Below are positions 7,340 through 12,584 of a stretch of DNA of 12,584 nucleotides, one piece after another. Both the position numbers and the translations under genes were made by a program. Each line of letters starts with the position of its first letter. The first letter of the stretch is position 1. Where the stretch lies: NCBI GenBank assembly GCA_023228285.1, contig JALOBM010000056.1, positions 1 through 12,584 on the forward strand. The letters run 5' to 3'. The stretch is from Candidatus Cloacimonadota bacterium (GTDB lineage Bacteria; Cloacimonadota; Cloacimonadia; Cloacimonadales; Cloacimonadaceae). The notes beneath the pieces are model-generated. The model worked only from the letters and a program-made list of their open reading frames with translations, had not been told where the DNA came from and searched no databases.

Positions 7340-9127
7340 CTAATCCTCTGATGTTACAAATAGCACTTCAGTTAAATCGGTGAGGCCTTCCCGCATACGC
7401 TCCACTCCACTGTCGCGCATGGAAAGCATTCCATGTTTTTCCGCGATCTTGCGGATGCGATCTTCATCGATATCATTTACGGATTTCACAATTTCCTGCC
7501 TTATCTCAGGGTAGAAATACAGAGCTTCAGCCACGTTTATCCGGCCTTTGTAGCCATTATGACACTTGCGACAGCCCACTGGCTCATATATTTTACCGGA
7601 TTCCAGTTCTTCCAGGGTAAGACCCAGTTGCAAGGCAGCATCCCAATGCTCTTTGGAAAGCGGTCTGCGGCAATGTACACAGAGCTTGCGCACCAGCCGC
7701 TGAGCGATGATGATATTGATCGAATATGCCAGCAGGAAAGTCTCGATACCCATTTTGTACATCCGGGAAATAGCGGAAGGGGCGTCGTTGGTATGCAGAG
7801 TACTGAAGGTAAGGTGACCGGTATTGGCGAGCTTTACCGCCGTTTCTGCCGTGATTTTGTCACGAATCTCGCCTACCATCACGATGTCGGGGTCATGACG
7901 CAGGATGGAGCGTATGGCTTGTTCAAAGGTCATTTTATGCCCGATCTTGAGCTGCCGTGCACCTTTAATCACATACTCCACCGGGTCTTCGCAAGTAAGC
8001 ACATTCACTCCGGGGTGAATCACATGATGCAGAGCTGCCATCAATGTGGTCGATTTTCCGCTACCGGTAGGACCGGTTACTATCACAATGCCTTTCGAGG
8101 TATTTATGGACTTCAAAAATTCTTTTTCTGCTTGTTCCTGAAAGCCCAGTTTACGGAAGTCTGTGATCACTTTACGGTCGTCGATCACGCGGATCACCAC
8201 GCTTTCAAAACGGCGTTCATATTCCTGAGAGACAATCGGAAGGATGGAGATACGATAGCGGATCAGGTGGTCATCTACCATTCTTTGGGCAAATCCGTCC
8301 TGTGCTGTATCACGTTCAAAACGGTCAACTCCGGTTGATCTGTCCTTCACCACTGCTGTCAAAGCTTCTGGAGCCGTATTCTCTTGCCGCATCCACAATT
8401 GTAATTTTCCATCAATGCGGAAGAATATATCCACCGAGCTTTTCCCGAAGGGAATGATGTGAATATCACTGGCGTCCCGGTGCACAGCTTCGATGAGGCA
8501 ACCTTCAAAGAGGTTTACCAGCAGGCTTTTATTGATCTCCTCATCCAGCGCTTGTTCATCCAACACCTCTTTCTCCGGGGTGACCATATCACTCACCACC
8601 TGCCCCGCTTCTTCCAGGAGTTGTAAAAATTCGTTCTTTTGTGGAGCTACCCTGGCGATAATATCTTCCACTGTCTTTTGCGGAGCCCAAAAGATCTCCA
8701 ACCTGCGGAATTGAGTACGGCTGGTGATCTCCTGGATCACTTTGTTGGTAGGATCTGTGGTAAGTACTCGCAGGATGTCGCGATTGGTCTTGTGTACTCC
8801 AAAGGGTATTATTTTGTGATAGATCAGTTTACGCTTAAAGTCTTCGTCACTGCCCCGGCGCATACTGTCCAAGGCCTGCTTGCAGGCTTCCAACTGCATT
8901 TCCGGAATCTCCTCGATACTTTTTTTGAACACCGGAAAAGCATAGTGAATGGACAGGGCTTCATACACCGTGTCGTGAGCTGCACCAAATTCGATCTCCA
9001 ATACCCTTGCCAGTGCACTGGCGGAGGTGCCGCCATACTGCTCCATCTTTGCTTCAGCTTTCTTCATGGTCTCTTCATCGAAGTATCCGTTGCGAACCAA
9101 GTATTGTGCGAATTTATTACCTTGCAT
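7340..9127 (-). CDS. pilB: PilB/GspE-like assembly ATPase
   Basis: A 595-residue hexameric ATPase that powers pilus or pseudopilus polymerisation at the inner membrane. Residues 1-165 form an N-terminal domain of the T2SSE_N/MshEN type, although the RLGxxL repeats that bind c-di-GMP in MshE are not evident. Residues 195-320 are the PAS-like N2 domain (DASDIHIIP at 218-226). The C-terminal ATPase carries Walker A GPTGSGKST (352-360), Asp-box TCEDPVEY (378-385), Walker B DPDIVMVGEIRD (412-423) and His-box TLHTND (443-448). A zinc site is formed by CVHC (483-486) and CRKC (519-522), typical of PilB/GspE and absent in PilT. The length is normal for the family. The ATG at 9127 follows AAAGGTGA and lies 16 bases after pilC. 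All catalytic motifs are intact, so it should be active. Confidence 0.95.
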   Translation of the reverse strand: MQGNKFAQYLVRNGYFDEETMKKAEAKMEQYGGTSASALARVLEIEFGAAHDTVYEALSIHYAFPVFKKSIEEIPEMQLEACKQALDSMRRGSDEDFKRKLIYHKIIPFGVHKTNRDILRVLTTDPTNKVIQEITSRTQFRRLEIFWAPQKTVEDIIARVAPQKNEFLQLLEEAGQVVSDMVTPEKEVLDEQALDEEINKSLLVNLFEGCLIEAVHRDASDIHIIPFGKSSVDIFFRIDGKLQLWMRQENTAPEALTAVVKDRSTGVDRFERDTAQDGFAQRMVDDHLIRYRISILPIVSQEYERRFESVVIRVIDDRKVITDFRKLGFQEQAEKEFLKSINTSKGIVIVTGPTGSGKSTTLMAALHHVIHPGVNVLTCEDPVEYVIKGARQLKIGHKMTFEQAIRSILRHDPDIVMVGEIRDKITAETAVKLANTGHLTFSTLHTNDAPSAISRMYKMGIETFLLAYSINIIIAQRLVRKLCVHCRRPLSKEHWDAALQLGLTLEELESGKIYEPVGCRKCHNGYKGRINVAEALYFYPEIRQEIVKSVNDIDEDRIRKIAEKHGMLSMRDSGVERMREGLTDLTEVLFVTSED

Positions 9128-9143
9128 AGCTTATCACCTTTGC

Positions 9144-10481
9144 TTAGAAAGTAGGCGGTGAAATTGTAGCGATCTCAGCTGAAACCACAGTGAGGAAAGT
9201 AATGGCAATTGCTATCACCAAGCCCACTAAAGTTTGGATGTATTCTATCAGATTATTCATTTTATAAGTTGTCTCCGCTTCGTAGAAAGTAGCAATCTGT
9301 TGAGCAGATTGACGCAGAGTACCGGTCTCCTGACCAGTGCGCAAGCGAGTGAGAGTCGTTTTGGTAAATACCTCAGCAGCGGTCATCGCCTCTACAAAAC
9401 CCAAACCATCTTTTAGCATCAAGGGTATAGTGATCTTCTTCACTCTATCCTCCATCCAGGCATTACGACAGGCCTCTGCACTGGTCTTGATGGTCTCGAT
9501 GTTGTCTCCCGCACCCCCATAGATGGTACCAAACACACGGAAATAGATTTCGATGGAAGATTTGTGAATCAAGTGCCCCACCAGAGGTAGCTTTACAATG
9601 CGTTTATCCCGCCAAATCTTACCTTTTGGAGTACTCCACCAACGCCAAATTATCACCGCGGGGATCAATATGGCCATCAGGAGTAACCACCAGTATACGC
9701 CCAGCCAATCACTGATTTCCAATGTTTTCTTGGTAAGAGTCGGTAATGGCATATCGTATTTTAGAAACATCTGCGCTGTAGAGGGAAATATGTCCACAAT
9801 ATAATAGACCGTAGCACCGATTGTTGCGGCAAGGGCGAAAAAGGGAGAGATAATGGCACTCTTTACGTTCTTCTTGATCTCCATATCACGCTCGATAAAT
9901 TTCGCCGTGGCGTCGAATACCTCTGCCATATTACCGCTTCGGGTAGCCAAACCCAGCATGTAGGATGGAAATTTGCCAAAGATATGCTGATAGCGACTGA
10001 AGACTTCACGTCCTTCCGCTCCGGATTTCAATTGACTCTCTATCTGCTGCAAAGCTTCGCGGAATCCGCGATTGGGCTGCTCTTCCGCCAGCATTTCCAA
10101 GATCTTTCCAAAGCTCATTTTGTCCCGCAACATAGTGGCGGAGAGCTTTATAAACATCATGATGTCTGGCATGGAGGGTTTGGAGGGAATATCGAAGAGA
10201 ACAGGAGATATCTTGAATTTGCTGTAGCCCATCTTGGTGAGAGCACTTGCTACTTCTTCTTTGGAATATGCTGATTGCCTGCCGTTAAACTTCTTTTTCC
10301 CAGGCAGGCTTACGTTGTACAGCCAATCCCGCTTTTTGTCGAAAGCCTGAATCTTCAGATTGTAGCGTAAGGACACTTTTGCCAATTGCTCTTTGGCTGC
10401 CTTGCCGCTATCTGCCGTAAAGGTGCCCTGTACCAGCTTACCTTCAGGATTCAATCCCTTAAATCGGTATTCTTTCGTCAT
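9144..10481 (-). CDS. pilC: PilC/GspF-like inner-membrane platform protein
   Basis: A 445-residue polytopic protein on which the assembly and retraction ATPases act. It has a basic N-terminal cytoplasmic domain (1-100; FKGLNPEGKLVQGTF resembles the usual A.d..G....G...A start). Two T2SF repeats follow: the first at about 103-232 with LATRSGNMAEVF (178-189), the second at about 305-432 with LRTGQETGTLRQSAQQIATF (380-399). Both match the G(E/Q)xxGxL signature. Membrane helices are seen at about 209-231, 262-280 and 412-434, which is the expected three. It is the first clear gene of the minus-strand operon. The ATG at 10481 has GGAG 5 bases upstream. PilC and GspF cannot be told apart from sequence alone; the presence of pilT favours the pilus version. 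Confidence 0.93.
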   Translation of the reverse strand: MTKEYRFKGLNPEGKLVQGTFTADSGKAAKEQLAKVSLRYNLKIQAFDKKRDWLYNVSLPGKKKFNGRQSAYSKEEVASALTKMGYSKFKISPVLFDIPSKPSMPDIMMFIKLSATMLRDKMSFGKILEMLAEEQPNRGFREALQQIESQLKSGAEGREVFSRYQHIFGKFPSYMLGLATRSGNMAEVFDATAKFIERDMEIKKNVKSAIISPFFALAATIGATVYYIVDIFPSTAQMFLKYDMPLPTLTKKTLEISDWLGVYWWLLLMAILIPAVIIWRWWSTPKGKIWRDKRIVKLPLVGHLIHKSSIEIYFRVFGTIYGGAGDNIETIKTSAEACRNAWMEDRVKKITIPLMLKDGLGFVEAMTAAEVFTKTTLTRLRTGQETGTLRQSAQQIATFYEAETTYKMNNLIEYIQTLVGLVIAIAITFLTVVSAEIATISPPTF

Positions 10482-10649
10482 TCAATCTCCACTTTCGATT
10501 ATATACCCTATATTACCAAAAGCAAAATAGCCTAAATCGGTCAAGCTTTTTTTTGGGCTTTTTGCTGTAATTTTCCAGGAGATACAACTGATTGAATCCG
10601 TTATACTCTGCAATATATATAGATAGCCGTGCTGTATTGATTTTTCCAT
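10482..10649 (-). CDS. Doubtful 55-codon ORF directly upstream of pilC
   Basis: An ATG at 10649 opens a 55-codon frame whose TGA (10484-10482) is followed at once by the pilC ATG. The frame is also open for about 26 codons upstream of the ATG, including a hydrophobic run (LILLLII). The product (MEKSIQHGYLYILQS and so on, ending YIIESGD) resembles nothing I recognise. No ribosome binding site is visible before the ATG. In AT-rich sequence such a frame can arise by chance; the exact junction with pilC is the only argument for a leader peptide or small protein. Confidence 0.2.
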   Translation of the reverse strand: MEKSIQHGYLYILQSITDSISCISWKITAKSPKKSLTDLGYFAFGNIGYIIESGD

Positions 10650-10818
10650 TTTGATAATCAGCAGCAGAATTAGCTTATTTTCAATCAGATAGCTCCACGT
10701 CCTTTCATTCTCGATCTCAGTGGTACTTTATCAGAAAATACAGAGAAATCAAAGCAAGATCATACACTGCACAAGTTATTGCAGCTTAGTCTTTAAGCTA
10801 CTATCTACAAAATTGTAC

Positions 10819-10846
10819 TTGACACAAAAATACAGCTACAGATACT
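10819..10846 (+). promoter_or_regulatory. Sigma-70-type promoter of the pilin-like gene
   Basis: A perfect -35 hexamer TTGACA (10819-10824) is followed after 16 bases by GATACT (10841-10846), four of six matches to the -10 consensus; TACTTT two bases on is an alternative. Transcription would start near 10853, which leaves a short leader of about 25 bases with the ribosome binding site. The good -35 fits high expression of a major subunit. Confidence 0.55.
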
Positions 10847-10865
10847 TTGTTATCATTGAATAAAA

Positions 10866-10871
10866 TGAGGA
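10866..10871 (+). promoter_or_regulatory. Ribosome binding site of the pilin-like gene
   Basis: TGAGGA ends 6 bases before the ATG at 10878. Its TGA is in frame with the gene and stops translation three codons before the ATG, which fixes the start and excludes an N-terminal leader peptide. Confidence 0.7.
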
Positions 10872-10877
10872 TATATA

Positions 10878-11366
10878 ATGGGAACTCAACAAATTCTATT
10901 AATCGTGCTTAGCGTGATCATCGTGGGAGCAGCTATTGCTGTCGGAATCGATATGTTCAATCGTCAAGACTTCAGCAGCAACCGCTCTGCCGCTGCCTCT
11001 GATGTACAAATCTTTCTTACGCAAGTCTTGCAATATTATAAAATGCCGGAATCCTTGGGCGGTTTGGGTGGAGACATCGATAACGCCGAAGATGCAGATG
11101 CCATCGCCTCTTACATCGGTTGGGGGGATGAAAACCCCATGTCCAACGACAATGCCACCTATATGGTTGAGATACCGGAACATACCGATGATCTGGAAAT
11201 TGTGGACATCAAAGCCATCGGTAGCGCAGAGCTGAATGGAAAGCATTCTGTGGTACACGGCCGCATCACCTTCCCCGCTGGCAAGATAGTATCCAGAGTA
11301 GATGAAATTGCAAAAACCGGAGATATCGTGGACACAGATTTCGTTTTTGACTTATGGACTGATTAG
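10878..11366 (+). CDS. Leaderless major-pilin-like protein
   Basis: A 162-residue protein with an N-terminal hydrophobic helix (MGTQQILLIVLSVIIVGAAI, residues 1-20, continuing to about 24), then a polar amphipathic helix with Asn/Ser/Ala (about 28-55), and a small acidic globular domain with no cysteine (GGLGGDIDNAEDADAIASYI at 61-80; C-terminus VFDLWTD). The layout matches a type IV pilin N-terminus followed by a head, but there is no basic leader, no Gly-Phe cleavage site and no Glu5 (Gln4 and Gln5 stand there). I recall similar short GTQQ proteins annotated as hypothetical in Cloacimonadota and relatives; this is memory, not a search. It is transcribed alone, divergently from the pilus operon, from a good promoter, so it is the best candidate for an abundant filament subunit. 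It could instead be another membrane-anchored pilus component. Confidence 0.7.
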   Translation: MGTQQILLIVLSVIIVGAAIAVGIDMFNRQDFSSNRSAAASDVQIFLTQVLQYYKMPESLGGLGGDIDNAEDADAIASYIGWGDENPMSNDNATYMVEIPEHTDDLEIVDIKAIGSAELNGKHSVVHGRITFPAGKIVSRVDEIAKTGDIVDTDFVFDLWTD

Positions 11367-11371
11367 CACCC

Positions 11372-11388
11372 AAACATTATCAATGTTT
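11372..11388 (+). terminator. Weak AT-rich hairpin after the pilin-like gene
   Basis: The inverted repeat AAACATT-atc-AATGTTT lies 6 bases after the stop codon. The stem is 7 bp but AT-rich, and a T-run comes only about 15 bases later (11401-11410). It may be a weak terminator or a 3'-end stabilising hairpin. Confidence 0.35.
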
Positions 11389-11444
11389 TAAGACGTATTA
11401 TTCTTTTTTTTGTTAAGTAGAATAGCTTATCAATAGCTCAGTGT

Positions 11445-11466
11445 CAAAGCGCTTTGGCTTCGCTTT
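11445..11466. repeat. Palindrome and alternative hairpin
   Basis: CAAAGCGCTTTG (11445-11456) is a perfect 12-base palindrome. Its left half, AAAGCG (11447-11452), can also pair with CGCTTT (11461-11466) across an 8-base loop, so two exclusive structures are possible. It may be a protein-binding site or part of the transcript end; no function is evident. Confidence 0.3.
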
Positions 11467-11481
11467 CTAAGTTAGATTAAT

Positions 11482-11499
11482 CGGCAAGAGGCCGTTTTT
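11482..11499 (+). terminator. Possible Rho-independent terminator
   Basis: CGGC-aagag-GCCG is followed directly by TTTTT. The stem is only 4 bp, all G-C. It would end transcripts from the plus-strand pilin-like gene about 115 bases after its stop. On the other strand no T-run follows, so it would act in one direction only. Confidence 0.4.
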
Positions 11500-11616
11500 A
11501 CATTGATGCTGCACGTTACTGCGGGTGTCTCGCGTGAGTTAGCTAAAAGGATCAATACTACTCTACCATTTTTTCTCCCACTCTTCTCCGAATACTGCGA
11601 AGGAATCATCCGCCTT
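11500..11616. other. Spacer between pilin-like gene and intron remnant
   Basis: I see no gene here. CTCCCACT (11576-11583) can pair with AGTGGG (11619-11624), a long-range inverted repeat across the presumed deletion edge of the intron. I looked for a group II domain V sequence (AGC stem with GAAA loop) and found none, so the intron's 3' end appears to be missing rather than simply located here. Confidence 0.4.
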
Positions 11617-11826
11617 TTAGTGGGCTCTTACCGGAGAGGGCTGAAAGGTCTTTGTGCGTAGATATTCATGAAGTTGATTGATATTCTCTACAAGATTTGC
11701 TTCAAAGTCTGCGATGCTCTGATGATCCACACCCGCTGCTCCTTTGTTACGCTTGACGCTTTCAAAGGATGCATACAGGTTCTTCAGCGCATAGACCTTG
11801 TCGATTAAACTGTAGTACTTTCTCAT
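11617..11826 (-). pseudogene. Truncated group II intron reverse transcriptase/maturase
   Basis: Only 69 codons remain of a protein that is normally about 420-600 residues. The segment NLYASFESVKRNKGAAGVDH (17-36), then the SIADFEANL and FQPSPVR pieces, match the N-terminus of LtrA-type reverse transcriptases (consensus A...VK.NKGAAGVDG.....F......I...L...Y.P.PVR). It ends in a stop right after PSPVRAH, where the family continues with an R-V-x-I-P-K segment. The catalytic YADD motif, the maturase and the endonuclease domains are all absent. The start ATG at 11826 has AAGGA 5 bases upstream. The protein cannot be active; the downstream part was probably lost by deletion. Confidence 0.75.
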
Positions 11827-12112
11827 GACGTTCCTTGTTTCATTGCCGCTTCTTTGATTCCGTTTCCCTGATGCTATCAGTTCCTTCTTCCTGTGAATCC
11901 ACTCTCTTTAGCTCAAGGCAATATAGAAGATTCTCCGGCGTAGCCTTTCCAGGAATACTCTGACTCGTGTGGTCGGGATTGAAAGGAAGTTCGTCACCAC
12001 TGTCAATCCGAGCCTCAAAGCATTTCAGCTTCTTCTTTAGTTTCTCACCTTGCATCGTGTACTTCTTGTCATTTCTGCTGTCCTTTGGATTACCTTCGCC
12101 CCTTCGCATGAA

Positions 12113-12157
12113 CTGCAACCTTTTGAGTTGCAGCCCCCAATGCTACCATGAGCATTG
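12113..12157 (-). repeat. Two tandem perfect stem-loops in the intron RNA
   Basis: CTGCAAC/GTTGCAG (12113-12119 with 12127-12133, loop 7) and CAATGCT/AGCATTG (12138-12144 with 12151-12157, loop 6) stand side by side. Both stems are 7 bp and perfect, only 4 bases apart. They fit peripheral helices of a group II intron upstream of its ORF; they are not followed by T-runs and are not terminators. Confidence 0.5.
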
Positions 12158-12552
12158 TCCCCTTTGTTTTATCCTCCCGTCTGTCACCAGCTTTCATCGG
12201 CAAAGGGTTAATCACTAATACGGGCTCATCTGCCACCTGCTGTCGCATAGATATCACTTGCCTCTCAGCTTGATCAATCTTTCCACTGCTGTGGACAACA
12301 ACAGGCTTCCCCAGTTAAGCTTTCCTGCCTGAATATGAAGCCATCTGTCATAATCTGTAGAGTTATCCAGCTTTGGGGCTTTCCCACTCCTTGAAAGGTT
12401 ACCCACTCTACCGACCAACCTCAGTTCGCTTGCGCTATGTTCCATATTCCCACTGCTTCTTGCTTCAGACCTTGCCGTTGCCAAGAGCGCCCTTGATCTC
12501 ATGTTGACTTCCCGCTGGTGAGGTGTCAGGACTTCTTTCAGTCCATCGGCAC

Positions 12553-12584
12553 AGAAAGCATTCTGGGCAAACCAAAAAAAAGCC
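12553..12584 (-). other. Possible 5' flank of the intron with T-tract
   Basis: On the minus strand the last bases read GGC, eight T, then GGTTTGCCCAGAATGCTTTCT before the presumed intron start. GGC plus a T-run may be the tail of a terminator, a usual insertion context for class C introns, but the hairpin itself lies outside the window. Confidence 0.25.

Larger units (their letters stand above)
10482..10877. promoter_or_regulatory. Divergent intergenic region between pilC operon and pilin-like gene
   Basis: This is a 396-base AT-rich spacer between the divergent start codons. It must carry the promoters for both units. The plus-side promoter is convincing and is listed separately. For the minus-strand operon I see only weak candidates, for example TTGATT and TAAAGT spaced by 16 bases near 10752-10725, which would give a leader of over 200 bases, and a TTGACC at 10546-10541 with no suitable -10. 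A T-run (10547-10555) flanked by AAGC and GCTT is present, but its stem is too short to count as a terminator. No clear operator repeats were seen. Confidence 0.5.
11617..12552 (-). mobile_element. Group II intron remnant, 5' part
   Basis: On the minus strand the reverse-transcriptase start is preceded by about 725 bases rich in stem-loops and without a convincing gene, as expected for intron RNA domains I-III and the start of IV. Near the right end GTGCC (12552-12548) could be the intron 5' end (consensus GTGYG), followed by a hairpin GGACT-gaaaga-AGTCC (12544-12529). A segment with AGCGCAAGCGAACT (around 12441-12428) recalls domain I. Two tandem hairpins lie at 12113-12157. The 3' half, including domains V and VI, is not found. 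The 5' boundary is a guess; the intron identity rests on the reverse-transcriptase fragment. Confidence 0.55.

Noticed and set aside
7433..8338. A 301-codon open frame on the plus strand
   Set aside because: It lies wholly antisense to the intact pilB ATPase domain with all its motifs, has no ribosome binding site, and its translation resembles no family; it is a shadow of the codon use on the other strand.
7340..9127. c-di-GMP-binding MshEN motif in PilB
   Set aside because: The N-terminal domain is of the right kind and place, but I could not find the RLGxxL repeats needed for the claim.
8639..9154. A 171-codon open frame on the plus strand
   Set aside because: It is antisense to the N-terminal part of pilB and crosses its start region; no recognisable protein features.
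10544..10560. T-run flanked by AAGC and GCTT upstream of pilC
   Set aside because: The possible stem is only four base pairs and the T-run is in the loop, not after the stem, so it is not a terminator.
10899..11258. A 119-codon minus-strand frame
   Set aside because: It is antisense to the pilin-like gene, which has a promoter, ribosome binding site and a sensible membrane helix; this frame has none.
11840..12118. A 92-codon minus-strand frame just before the maturase fragment
   Set aside because: It lies in the structured RNA part of the intron, has highly charged, low-complexity text and no known domain; intron RNA domains often hold chance frames.
12254..12502. An 82-codon minus-strand frame near the right edge
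   Set aside because: Same reasoning: it falls in the presumed intron domain I and has no ribosome binding site or recognisable family.
1..12584. tRNA, rRNA, CRISPR array or prophage genes
   Set aside because: No clover-leaf sequences, no regularly spaced repeats and no phage-type proteins were seen on either strand.

Overview
The window holds most of one long, tightly packed gene cluster on the minus strand for a type IV pilus or type II secretion-like machine. It also holds a divergently transcribed pilin-like gene and a broken group II intron. Base composition is moderate (mid-40s % GC by eye). The machine needs an inner membrane with a periplasm, so the host is a diderm bacterium. The GTQQ-type leaderless pilin, the pilM-pilN fusion and the LamG-type pilin remind me of Cloacimonadota or relatives in the FCB group. 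That placement is from memory and is only an inference.

Minus-strand operon, in order of transcription from 10481 to 1: PilC/GspF-like platform protein (10481-9144), PilB/GspE-like assembly ATPase (9127-7340), three pilin-like membrane proteins (7335-6910, 6905-6327, 6315-4942), a short membrane protein with only a histidine-kinase dimerisation/phosphoacceptor-like helix (4831-4358), a response regulator with a cyclic-nucleotide-binding-like output domain (4355-3474), a PilT-like ATPase (3477-2266), a PilM-PilN fusion with a C-terminal TPR-like tail (2251-95), and the first 32 codons of a further membrane protein, perhaps PilO-like, that leaves the window (98-1). Most junctions are 4-base overlaps or gaps of 2-16 bases. 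The single exception is the 110-base gap between 4942 and 4831. It is filled by an open frame that continues the LamG protein after a one-base shift, so a frameshift is likely there.

Between the two divergent transcription units (10482-10877) lies a 396-base AT-rich region. It carries a good promoter and ribosome binding site for the plus-strand pilin-like gene (10878-11366), probably the abundant filament subunit, and a doubtful 55-codon ORF that ends directly at the pilC start. Downstream of the pilin gene come two weak terminator-like hairpins and a palindrome. From about 12552 to 11617 on the minus strand lies a group II intron remnant: a structured 5' RNA part with clear stem-loops and only the first 69 codons of the reverse transcriptase/maturase.

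Working model (inference): PilB polymerises and PilT depolymerises a filament of the 10878 pilin. The three minor pilins would prime it, with the LamG domain exposed at the tip. The PilM-PilN fusion is the cytoplasm-to-periplasm alignment piece, and the embedded phosphoacceptor/response-regulator pair tunes assembly or retraction locally. The most distinctive points are that none of the four pilin-like genes can encode a prepilin leader peptide, and that a two-component-like pair lacking its own kinase ATPase domain sits between the pilins and pilT.
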